Source: Mytilus trossulus (lineage: Eukaryota > Mollusca > Bivalvia > Mytilida > Mytilidae). From it: a stretch of 64,000 nucleotides of DNA. Position 1 is the first letter of the stretch. Each line of letters begins with the position of its first letter. Shown here in pieces: positions 37,401-46,764 of the stretch. The notes under the pieces are model-generated. The model searched no databases. It was not told the DNA's origin and worked only from the letters and a program-made list of their open reading frames with translations. The stretch covers positions 63,920,457 to 63,984,456 of the forward strand of contig NC_086374.1 of NCBI RefSeq assembly GCF_036588685.1, written 5' to 3'. The position numbers and the translations under genes were made by a program.

Positions 37401-40400
37401 CAGAGAATGTTTTGTTTGAATCAGAGCGATCCTATACAAAGTAGGATTTGCCCCTCACTAAGCGAAGATACTTGAGTTGGCCATTCTTTTTAATGAAACA
37501 AAGCAATACCAACTATTTCAATTAATGAGCTATTGATAACACCGGCGGTGGTTATGACCCAGTGCTACCTTTTTGTACATATGAGAAAAGCACTTAATTC
37601 GGTCATTTTAAAAGTGAAAGTTTAAAAGAAACGAGACCTACTAGTATAATGTTGATATCAAACGATATCCAATTCTGACTCGTAATGAGACTTATATTTA
37701 TCGGCCTATGTTTATCTGACATATGATATCTTTTATTGTTTAAATATTGATAGTTCAATCTTTGCAATTTTGTAGAATAACTTTCACCTGATGCATATAC
37801 AATTATATTCGACTCCCACTGGTCTTCCTAAAAATAAAAAGCTTTGTGAAATCAAACAGAAATCGTTGAAACTTTGGAATTTTTTAACAATTTGCATTAA
37901 CATTTTCTTTAATTGCCTTGCATTGTCCTCAGGTTTTTTTTTCATATAGGTCATATTTTTTATTTTAGTGCTAGATTTCTCGTTTGAAAGGTCATACAAT
38001 AAAAACCAAGAAAATTATACTGTGAAGAAATGTCCATCTTTGAAAGACAGTTTATGTTGCCTGCCGACTATTTCCTTCCTGTTCATTATGTCAGTTTTCA
38101 TGTTGAATTTCCTGTACTACATTGGAACAATTAATAGTAGATTACAGAATGCAGTTCCCGACCAAGGTAGGTTTTATTCTCTATCATGGTATCATAATCA
38201 AGAGAGATGCTAGATACAGTCAAGCCTAACACACACTTGTTTAGTTCTATTTCTCTTAAACCTTATTGATAATTTGAACAGTATATGATCACTGGTGTTA
38301 AGATTGGAAAAGTTCGTGTGACTAAATTCAAACAACATACATATCCTGCATGTAATTTGTACGAAAGATAATAGAGCTGATTTGTTAGATTTCCATCTTC
38401 ATGCCTTATATGGCATGTACTGTGTTACGACGGTAGATAAAAACCGACGATGAAAAGTTACACCCGGCCACCGAAAGCTCTTAGAGCCTTGGTGGTCGAA
38501 TTGTATAACGCGTCGGGCATAATGCAAGGCAATTGGTTGGCACATTATCTCAGTAGCACGAGTTCGAATCGCGCCCAGGGAAGAACAAACAATGTGCTTC
38601 CGAATTTTTTTAGATCTAACATTGTTGGGCTGATGTTTAGACGTATTATATATTTATATGTACACGAGGCGAAAAGTGGATTATGGTCTGTCAACATCCC
38701 GAACAATTATCCCTTCTTATCCCCTCCTCTTTTCCTCCCGTTTTGTGTGGTTCTAGTTTTGCCAGCGAGACAACAATGTTCTTTTAGATAGGTGACAAAG
38801 GAATCATCTCTTTGTATACAGTGTGAACTTTTATTTCTTTATTTCAGTCAGTTATTTCACCAATGTCTTATCCTATATCATGTTCAGTGGTATAGTGACA
38901 GCATTCCTGCCAGGGAGTATGGCAGAATGGCAGAGGAAGTTATTCAAAGGTACACATTTATGTCTTAAAGATGTTTACGGATGCAATTTGTAATCAACAA
39001 TACTGGTTTTATAAAAACACGTACAACATGTACAATACAGTACAGATTATAAATTAAAACTGGTATTGTATGTTTTAAAAAGCTTCAATTTAAAGTCATT
39101 CAACAAGTTTCTTGGTTAACAATGGAGAACTGATAAGCTTTGTTGTATTCTATTCAGAAAACAAAAAAAGTATGCGCTATATATTTGTCTTGTATTTGTA
39201 TTTGTCTTTATCTGTATCTGTATCTGTTAATAAGTTATTTCTTGATTCAGTGTAATTTAAATAAGCTTTCTTAGTCGATGTTTGGCATTTAACATCATCT
39301 CCAGCTCTTCGTCAACTCTGCTTCTGTCTAATTGTATTGTATATATAACAAATTCATGGAGAAAATTATTTCTTTATTTCAGGTAGAAATGTTATACAAA
39401 GAGCGCTATTGCCAAACATTCTGCCATTAACTATTGTCAGTGTATTGGGAATAGTGCTTCACATTTTATCGTTCTTCACATCAGAAACAACGCTGTATAT
39501 CGAATTTGTTGTATTCACAGTATTTCGTTCATTTCTGTTCAGTTCAGCCATGTTATTTGTTGTTTCAGCGTACGTATATATTTTATTAATCCCTTATCCA
39601 TTGAATTAAGGGGATATGAGACAACTGTTCATTTGAAACCAAAAATAGAGGTTTCAAAACTAATAATTTAATTTATTTATATTTTATTGCAATACTCGAG
39701 CTGTTGGATTGAACACAATTTTTATTAAGTCCTCTTACAGAACACACATAAATACATAAATGATAAATCGTCAGTTATAGAAAACAAACTATGTCCACAA
39801 TGGGAGGACAGCAGAAAAATAAAAGAAGACAAAAAAGAATGGAAAATATTTCGGTTCGGCTGTCTCATAAAATAACGAATTTATGCGTTGGCGATTTTTT
39901 TATTTTTTAATATCAGTTATTAGTTTATTCCTGTTGAAATATAAAGATATTTCGTATACATTACATGTCACGTGTTTGATTTAGATACGATTGTTATTCG
40001 TCTGCATTGAAATATATTCACAAGCAAAGTGCAATTTAATTTCAAATGATGTAATATACTTTTAGTTGATAACATTAAACTACTTTATTTCTAAAGAAAT
40101 ATGAAAAATATCACATTAAACAGTTGACTTGTATTAAATTAAAACTAGGTTCACAGACATCCGTGTACTTTTTAAAAAGACAACCTGAATGCTTTAAGAA
40201 AATAAAAAAAAAGTTATTGGGGTCTAAACATTTGAATGCTTGAACTGATTTTAAATGTAATTAGGCATGTATATGTTGAATGCAACATAAATAACTTTAG
40301 CTGTTTAAACGAGAAAACAATGCAAAAGAACATTAAGAACTCATAAAATAGGACGAAAATTCAAACAACAGACAACAAAAACTCCGCAAGGAAACATGGA

Positions 40401-43400
40401 GTTAATTTCTCAATAACGATTCAAAAATCAAATGAATTTGACGAATCAGGGTATATTTTTCCATTCTTTCAGTAACGTTTGAATAATTCAGATGTCTGAC
40501 AAATAAAGATAGTTTGACAAACCACAAGTTGACGCTTACGTTTGTCGAAAATTAACATTGGAGCCTGACGGTAAAAGGCATTTCAACCTTCTTGGATTTT
40601 AGGATCACTTATTATATATTTTACAAGGACTCGTATATGTTTAGACGAATATATGTCTGATTTATATTTCCATTGCACAAATATTTACACTTCTACAGTA
40701 TATTCAATGTTTAAATATGCTATCTGTATTTTAGATATCCACCAAAACATATCAATGTTATATTTCCATTGGGCTTGTGTACTGGAGGAATATTTTCCTT
40801 GTCACAGTACGCTATTTTTCTGTGGTACAACCAATCTACTAATGCACAATTCCAGGTAATCTAACAGTTATGAAATTCGCGATACAAGAATTCTTCAAGT
40901 TGTTTTTTTTTTTTTGGGGGGGGGGATATTTATTTAAAATTATTTTTTCATATTTCAACTTATATTAACTTGTTTTATTATTTAAGGTGTTTCAATGCTA
41001 TTTAACAATATTTAATTTAGTAAAACAAATAAATATTTTCCCTCTAACTTAACCAAAAAAAGGGGATCCACTCCACAACACATGTGGCCATATCATGTAA
41101 AAAAATACACAGTAAATAAATGATAGGGATATATTTATTACAAAATTAGGAAATACAATTATTCATTGTTTTTTATATCTACTGTGAGCATACTGAGGTT
41201 AGTTGCTAAAATTCAGAAATCGACTCCTAGCGTGAATAACACCTATTAAAACTATCTGATGCACGTGTTCAAGAATTTATCTTTTTTTTCAATTATCCAA
41301 CTTAACAAACACATCACTAAGTAGACCTTATATATTATATTAAAAATTTAACGTAGCATTAGATGTACTAAATAACGTCATCATTTATATGAATTTGCGC
41401 ATTTGAAATCAAATGAAATATTTTTACTCAACCACACAAAGGAACGTGTGATCCTATCTAGATTATGACGGTTTAACGTGATACATAGATTTAACCATGA
41501 TCAAAATTAGTTATGTGTACTGCTACATATTTTTGGTTAACTTAACAAAAAAAGACACCAAAAGTCCGAGTGAGCTTTTCTCGTCGCTTGTCCTTAGTAG
41601 TCCGTCGTCGTGATCTTTTACAAAAATATTCTCCTCTGAAACTATTGGCCCGAAATTAACAAAACTTGGCCACAACCGTTATTGCGGTTTTTAGTTTAAA
41701 CGTTTGGAAAAAATGTCAGATTACCCCGCATGCCAACCATCATGGCCCACATGGTTAAAAATTGAACATATTGGTATAATGTAAGATTGTTATATTATCT
41801 CGTAAATTACTATGGGTGGAGGAAATCTAACAGGAACAAAATTGTAAAAATGATAATATCAGATCTTCCGGCTGTTATTTACATGTATGTCATTGTGTTC
41901 TGGTTGCCCTATAGTAATGCAGGTATCTTAAAAACTGTAAAAGATAGATGGAACTTTAAAGGACAGAAATAATCAACAAGACATGATCTAGATCTATAAA
42001 TAAGTCATCAATGCTGAAATTTATTTCGTGGATATAGGTGAACCACGAAATTCAATGTGCAACAAATGACAAAATGAAAAAAAAAACGCGCGTCTGGCGT
42101 ACTAAATTATAATCCTGGTACCTATGATAACTATTTACACCACTGGTTCGATGATACTGCTGGTGGACGTTTCGTCTCGGGGGTATCACCAGCCCAGTAG
42201 TAAACACTTCTGTATTTACATGAATATCAATAATGTGGTCATTTTTTTTTATAAATTTCCTGTTAACAAAATTTTTCGAAAAACTAAGGATTTTCTTATC
42301 CCAGGTATAGATTACCTTAGCCGTATTTGGCATAACTTTTTGAATTTTGTACTTGTTTGGATTTCTAAATATTTTGATATGAGCGTCACTGATGAGTCTT
42401 CTGTAGATGAAACACGCGTCTGGCGTACTTAATCATAATCCTTGTACCTTTGATACGTATTTCAATAGGCTTGTATCAAGGCTAAGGCAAAACCTCAAAA
42501 ATATATATCCACGAACATGTTAGTTTTCTTTAATCCACGAAAATTGCTAACCACGAGAATGAAAAAAATACACAGTAGTTAGAGTTGGCACAGGTGGACT
42601 GTCCACTGTGGGCAGTAGGAAAAAGCAAAATCCACAAGGGTTGTTGTTCATATCAAAATATTGACAAAAGACTGCATCCAATACATATTTGAAGGAATGA
42701 CCAAGGCTTTGTATAGTTAGACTATACACATCCTTGGAATGACATTGTTTCAAGAATTGTATCACTTTACTACATACTATAAGGTGGCACGGTAGTATTT
42801 GCTTTCCAGAATTTAGGTTGCTCTTTTGTGTACCCTACTTAGGTAAATGTATCTAAACAGTGTGATTGGACAAAAAATACAGTATCAACTGAACATACTT
42901 TCCCAAACTGAGTGATGAATCAGGTGTAGAAAAATATGAAATAATTTTATATACAGATGAAAATGAATTTTTGAGAATTTTTTTTAATTTGGCATTCACT
43001 GCACCATAAAAGACCTAAAAGTACTAGTGGCCTTAGGATTTTAAAAATAGCAAAAAAAAGTAAACGGTCATGGTACATATCCAAATTTATTTCTGAATGG
43101 TAAAATGAAAGTACTTCAGTTAACTGTGAATGTAGAATTTTTTGCAGTGTTAGAAAGTGGTGAAAATTCTAAAAAGGCTATCATTATCCCTTATGGCCAG
43201 GAAATACTACCGTGCCACCTTAAGTCAGCATTGCTGATATCTTCACGGTCGACTAGTAATTGGATTCATGCGTTTTAAAATATAAATGTTGATAGAAATT
43301 TTAATAAAGCAAAACTGAACACTGGCTTGCATCAGAGTTATATAAAACATATTTATTATATGTCTCTGCTTGTATTCATATAAGCTAAAAAAAAAACGTC

Positions 43401-43827
43401 AGTATGACTGTTATTGTCAGTTGTAGAGTTATCGTCTTCATGATGATTTTTTAAGATTTAGGTGAGCGACACAGGCTCTTTAAAGCCTCTAGTCGTTTTT
43501 CACGGCTATACATACTTTCGGTGGATTTTTAACTTGTTTAGCTGAAATATATGAAAGTAAAACGGACACACATTTTCACGAGCAGGTTTAATATTATGAA
43601 TACTTATACAAATGAAAAATCACATGTAAATTATTATTAGTATTATTATACCAATGCATAATGCAATTGACTTTTTATTTCAGGTTAAAATATTCATGAT
43701 ATTGTTATTAGTGACGTCACTTGTACATCCACTCATATTATTCATTACTGCGAAAAGTGCATGCAAGAAAAAAGATACCGAAGGCAAATCATTTGTTACA
43801 TCCAGAGTGAAGACCACGGACTTGTAA
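28500..43827 (+). CDS. SLC43A3: SLC43-family transporter (SLC43A3-like), 10 coding exons
   Basis: Exons: 28500-28933, 32884-32930, 33507-33583, 34532-34624, 35212-35401, 37969-38166, 38848-38949, 39383-39569, 40735-40855, 43684-43827. All have GT-AG borders and matching phases and give 530 aa, close to the family's 490-560. It is a multi-pass membrane protein of the major facilitator superfamily. TM1 (about 5-26, AILESLLFAVIYAGW) is followed by FYIDLCE. A large outer loop with Cys46 and Cys103 and four N-glycosylation sequons (N58, N74, N87, N95) precedes TM2 and GPLIYKFGVTGPKIL, the place of the MFS A-like loop. Further family marks are GVGGICLLTINLK, SGACDSSVITFRIIKVFHDYG, FLYYIGTINSRLQNA and the late FTVFRSFLFSSAMLFVVSAYP. 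SLC43A3 carries purine nucleobases and SLC43A1/A2 large neutral amino acids. Assignment to A3 is by overall resemblance, so the substrate is inferred. Intron 1 is about 3.95 kb and lies largely in duplication B. Confidence 0.92.
30484..30522. mobile_element. Micro fold-back element (39 bp), copy B
   Basis: Orthologous position to 17988-18026, with one arm mismatch (aaatacttg for aaatccttg). The 7-bp flanks atattgt (30477-30483, 30523-30529) are still identical. Confidence 0.75.
30790..30818. mobile_element. Micro fold-back element (29 bp), second type, copy B
   Basis: tATGGAAGTATTA, ttt, TAATACTTCCATg, flanked by exact 7-bp repeats ataaaac (30783-30789 and 30819-30825). The counterpart is at 21184-21212. 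Confidence 0.7.
31400..31500 (+). repeat. Family A dispersed repeat (diverged)
   Basis: gtcgcctgatgcgcgtttcg, tctgccatagacacattcgtg and accaaatagtatacgtgg align with the family core but with many changes. It lies in SLC43 intron 1. Confidence 0.6.
32160..32295 (+). repeat. Family A dispersed repeat
   Basis: actcatcatagataccagga, then gacccgcgtttcgtctacca, aagcctcatcagtgacgctc and gccaaataagatat. It sits in intron 1 of the SLC43 gene about 600 bp before exon 2. A weaker relative is at 33330-33420. Confidence 0.75.
35765..35965 (-). mobile_element. Reverse-transcriptase fragment, distal part
   Basis: Minus-strand reading shows NNEGRLTTKLYEKKDDFSFP-like text, PIVNFPFLC and FLIEGCC, collinear with the fragment at 23940-24365. 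Its upstream continuation lies about 1.2 kb away at 37160-37500, so a single decayed RT copy appears to be split. It is within SLC43 intron 5. Confidence 0.6.
36400..36860. other. Intron 5 segment, unrecognised
   Basis: ORFs at 36232-36852 (up to 97 codons) show no domain I know. A motif-like run cgctccgctcggcg stands out in otherwise AT-rich DNA. It may be part of the insertion that separates the two RT pieces. Confidence 0.3.
37115..37165 (-). repeat. G-tract repeat (inverted relative of 17377 and 29593)
   Basis: Minus strand: cttaggggacgaccatttta, tattctgg, then a run of about 15 G (C on plus). It marks one edge of the sequence between the two RT fragments. Confidence 0.5.
37166..37500 (-). 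mobile_element. Reverse-transcriptase fragment, proximal part
   Basis: Minus-strand reading: KKNGQLKYLRLVRGKSYFV, SDSNKTFSETNISKMFDFLI, ANICVTFGGRVFQQTVGIQM, then ATNCDPLLADLFF. This is the palm region just before the YIDD motif of the same RT family as 23940-24365 (intact relatives read QTVGIPMGTNCAPLLADLFL). Stops and substitutions show it is dead. Confidence 0.7.
38480..38680 (+). repeat. tRNA-derived SINE with core and tail
   Basis: Head: cttggtggtcgaattgtata acgcg (A-box region of a type-II tRNA) and cacgagttcgaatcgcgccc (B box). The linker gggaagaacaaac follows, then the core tagatctaacattgttgggc, tgatgtttagacgtattata. The core is shared with 7.94, 9.6 and 9.9 kb. I associate such cores with V-SINE/MetaSINE families of molluscs, from memory. 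It is in SLC43 intron 6. Confidence 0.7.
39185..39235 (+). repeat. Simple repeat (tgtatt/tgtatc)n
   Basis: Imperfect hexanucleotide run cttgtatttgtatttgtctt, tatctgtatctgtatctg in SLC43 intron 7. Confidence 0.75.
40900..40925 (+). repeat. Adjacent T and G homopolymers
   Basis: A run of about 13 T followed by 10-11 G, just after SLC43 exon 9. It resembles the T/G junction in the repeats at 17.4 and 29.6 kb. Confidence 0.7.
41550..41785 (-). repeat. Family B element end (inverted, diverged)
   Basis: cgagtgagcttttctcgtcg, cttttacaaaaatattctcc, ctgaaactattggcccgaaa and acaaaacttggccaca are the reverse complement of the right end of the element at 49630-51415. It sits in SLC43 intron 9. Confidence 0.65.
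42070..42466 (-). mobile_element. Family A repeat, longest copy, nested
   Basis: About 400 bp with acgcgcgtctggcgtactaa at the left and the same text (cgcgtctggcgtacttaatc) again at the right. Between them lie ccactggttcgatgatactg, ctggtggacgtttcgtctcg, atcaccagcccagtagtaaa and gagcgtcactgatgagtctt. The repeat-C copy at 46.3 kb lacks it, so it is an insertion. I recognise this arrangement as typical of Mytilus. Confidence 0.75.
42702..42736. mobile_element. Micro fold-back element (35 bp) with an empty site in a paralogous repeat
   Basis: CAAGGCTTTGTATAGTTAG and ACTATACACATCCTTG form a hairpin with two mismatches. It is flanked by gaatgac at 42695-42701 and 42737-42743. The paralogous repeat at 46607-46613 has a single aaatgac and no hairpin, so the palindrome with its 7-bp duplication is an insertion. 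Confidence 0.8.
42781..43221. mobile_element. MITE with AAGGTGGCACGG ends (441 bp)
   Basis: The first 20 bases, aaggtggcacggtagtattt, are exactly complementary to the last 20 (aaatactaccgtgccacctt). No transposase frame, and no obvious target duplication next to the ends as drawn. It lies in SLC43 intron 9. Confidence 0.8.
43461..43496 (-). repeat. Solo terminal fragment of family B
   Basis: Reverse complement reads actagaggctttaaagagcc and tgtgtcgctcacc, the left terminus of the element at 49630. Confidence 0.65.
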
Positions 43828-43861
43828 CAATATCGAAGTACTCCAAATTAGAAAACAAGTC

Positions 43862-43950
43862 AATAAATATGAATTGCAAACACTCTTGTTGCGCTTTACC
43901 TAAATGACTCTCTTGTTCTAATTTTTCATACTATGGACTTAAACAATAAA
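43862..43950 (+). promoter_or_regulatory. Candidate polyadenylation signals of the SLC43 gene
   Basis: AATAAA occurs at 43862-43867 and 43945-43950, 35 and 118 nt after the stop codon, suitable distances for a short 3' UTR. Such hexamers are frequent in AT-rich DNA, so the assignment is positional only. Confidence 0.4.
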
Positions 43951-44639
43951 TGAGGACTACGGATCTGATAGTGGCCATTTCAAAGGTGAAGATACTCAAC
44001 ACAAAGTTCTAAATAGCTCTTATAAGCGTGAAACACTCACTATCATTACATTTTCTACTATCACTATACATTATCGTGTTTTTGGATGTCCCTGGACAGC
44101 ATTAATAAGGTTTTAAAAAAGCTAACAATTACAATTTTCATTCACTTGTGACCATCACATTTACACTTGAAATTTGTATTTGCTGCTTGCCAGTAAGCTA
44201 GCTGTGTTTAGAAGTCAGAGCAAGACTTTTCGGTTTAAAATTTTAAAAAAATATGTAAGAGTACTTGGAACAAGTCCCCTATTGCATTAGCATAAAAAAA
44301 AGTATTTTGACTTCTTGTGCTTTACAGTCAGAAATATTCCATGTTCTGAACATAAAGATAGAAAGGAAAAAAGGAAATAATTATTCAAATACAAATATCT
44401 TATAAAGTAAGGGATTAATCATACGTTGTAATAAACTGCTTCTTTGATTGACACACAACGCTCACTGAAACTGACAATCGGATTTCATGTGGAAACCAAT
44501 TGTACCCCCCTGTTGGCCGAATTGTTCCTTTATTCTTATGAGGCATTTACTTCATATAGAAACTTCCAAAGACAAGAGTGCACAAACTGAAATGTCTCTT
44601 CTGCTTTAAAATTCATGATAATTTGATAAAAAAAATCAT

Positions 44640-45310
44640 AATAATTAAGTTTACATCGACAGTTCAAAATACACCTTGCAATCATTGCATTCACCAAATT
44701 TAGTTGGCCTATTGTTCATACTAATATATAATATACAAGAAACAGGTAATACCATAAAAACTTAAAATAAAAATATTGACAGTGAAAAATTGGTACATGG
44801 TTAAGATGAAACCTACCAGACAGTCATGATCACCTTTCAATCATCCCATACATTAAATATATAGTTTACCTTATTTCTTACAGTACCAGAGAAACATATT
44901 TAATCAGGAAAACTTATTTTTGACCAATGAACCTTGCAACTGAGGTCAAGGTCAGATGAAACCTGCCAGACTGATATGTTCTCCTTACTATCAATACATA
45001 CACCAAATATAGTTGACCAATTACTTATGAGAACCAGGCGTTGAAGTCCAAAAATGTTCAAGTCATTTTTTTGTACTCACACTCCAAAATCAACCAATCA
45101 AAATGTTGAATTTCATGTTTCGAGCATGATTGTTGTGCTCTGCGAGCACTGAGCAAAGTTCTGACTTCAACCCTGGTCTAATCAAGAAGCTTTAATCTTA
45201 ATTGATCACTAATTATAGTCAATGACATGCATGAGGTCAATATTAGGTGAACCCTGTCTGGCACACAAAGACATTGCTAGGAACCAATAAACAAATTATA
45301 GTTATCCTTT
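44640..45310. repeat. Degenerate repeat array (gaggtcaaggtcagatgaaa family)
   Basis: Three or four diverged units share aaggtcagatgaaacctgcc, atacaccaaatatagttgac and gagaaacatatttaatcagg. I recognise the family as common in bivalves. The array lies between the convergent SLC43 and DUF3504 genes. Confidence 0.65.
45033..45177. mobile_element. Short MITE (145 bp) inside the repeat array
   Basis: Ends accaggcgttgaagtc and gacttcaaccctggt are inverted with one gap. It interrupts the text that is continuous in the neighbouring unit (gagaaac...taatcagg). No ORF. Confidence 0.55.
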
Positions 45311-45554
45311 TACTCGTATTGTAGTTGAGAAACTCGCTTAACTAAAAAAAGATTTCTTCTATCAGTCACTGGTCTATGAAAATTAGATCAAGGACAATGC
45401 ACTTATAAGTTATAACAGACAGAAACTTTGAAACATAAGGCATCAGTACACCGGTACAAGGTATGAAGTCTTATGTCTGATATACAAAGCTGAACACTTA
45501 TAATTTTTGCTGCTACTGAATTGATATCCCTATGTTTTGTATTTTGTAACCTCT

Positions 45555-46230
45555 GTATTATGTAAGGGTAAAGACAACTAGAGGCTCTTGAGGAGCCTGT
45601 ATCTCTCACCTTTGTTTATGTGGATATTCATCAAAGAATGCTATCTAACAATGTGGACTAGAATAGAATTCATGCTAAAAATCTGTTTTTTTAATCTTGT
45701 ATTGCTGGTCATTTAGTCTGTTTAGTTTCCTATCTTCTATTTTTTGTCAAATACACAAAAGAGGGTAAAAATAAATCCTTATTAAAGGGCAATCACTCCT
45801 TTAGAGTGGGAGTCTACTAACTATATCGGCAATATTTGACTTATTAGTGGATCTGGTCTTGCTGTTCTCATTTGTGACTTACAGTTAAAGTGTTTATTTG
45901 TCTATTTTAATATGCATAACCAAACATAAAAAAAACCCTGAAAAATCTTCATTTAAGGGCCATAATTACAGTCATGACAGTAATGAGTCATCCAACCATT
46001 TCCTCCATAAAATATTTAATTGTATATCTAGTCTTGTTGATCCTTTTTGCTCATTTAATTTTTCTCTAACCATTTAAATTTTGAAGACACAAGGCAAAAT
46101 CCCCAAAATTTTATAAATCTCCTCATCAAAAGGCAATAACTCATGCACTTTATTTTGTTGAATTAAAAGAATTGCAAGTACAACCCACTGGAGAAAAAAA
46201 ACAACTTTTGATTTCAATTTTTTACGAAGT
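45555..46230 (+). repeat. Family B related repeat
   Basis: Starts acaactagaggctcttgagg and agcctgtatctctcacc, the family B left terminus. It continues with diverged blocks (aagggcaatcactcctttag, aaggcaataactcatgcac) instead of the usual interior. Confidence 0.6.
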
Positions 46231-46261
46231 CAAGAGAATCTACTGTGTATTCAATACTATT

Positions 46262-46650
46262 CGTTAGGTATCAATTTGGGTTTATTTCGTGTATAAAGGT
46301 GAACCACGAAATTCTATGTTCAACCAATGACAATTTTCTAATAGGCTTGTATCCAGGCTAAGACAAAACCTCAAAATAAATATCCACGAACATGTAAGTT
46401 TTCTTTAATCCACAAAAATTGTTAACCACGAAAATTTAAAAAAATCCACAAAAATTGTTAACCATGAAAATTTTAAAAAATCCACAGTAGTTAGAGTTGG
46501 CACAGGTTAGCTGTCCACAATGGGCAGGAGGAAAAAGCAAATTCTTCAAGGGCTGTACTTCATATCAAAATATTGACAAAAGACTGTATCCAATGCATAT
46601 TTGAAGAAATGACATTATTTCTAGAATTGTATCACTTTACTAAACAATAA
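46262..46650. repeat. Dispersed repeat C (copy 2), uninterrupted
   Basis: Paralogue of 42008-42780 without the family A insertion and without the micro fold-back; it therefore acts as the reference empty site for both. It has an extra internal duplication of aaaaatccacaaaaattgtt. Confidence 0.75.
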
Positions 46651-46764
46651 TCACAAATTTATATAAAAAAAAAGAAGATGTAAAATGCATTGGTGTTCAG
46701 TGACTTCTAAACTTCATTGCTAGCAATCCTAAACAAGATATCTGATAATCATTTAATATTTCAT

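Larger units (their letters stand above)
42008..42780. repeat. Dispersed repeat C (copy 1), interrupted
   Basis: Matches 46262-46650: tttatttcgtg...ggtgaaccacgaaattc, then aggcttgtatcaaggctaag, ttagagttggcacaggt, tattgacaaaagactgcatc and gaattgtatcactttac. Relative to the second copy it is interrupted by a family A element (42070-42466) and a micro fold-back (42702-42736). The MITE at 42781 begins at its right edge. Confidence 0.8.

Noticed and set aside
38450..38791. 113-aa ORF between SLC43 exons 6 and 7
   Set aside because: It overlaps the tRNA-derived SINE, and the neighbouring exons join in phase without it.
42124..42432. Overlapping ORFs of 93-102 aa on both strands
   Set aside because: They fall inside the family A repeat; no domain, and other copies in the window are broken.
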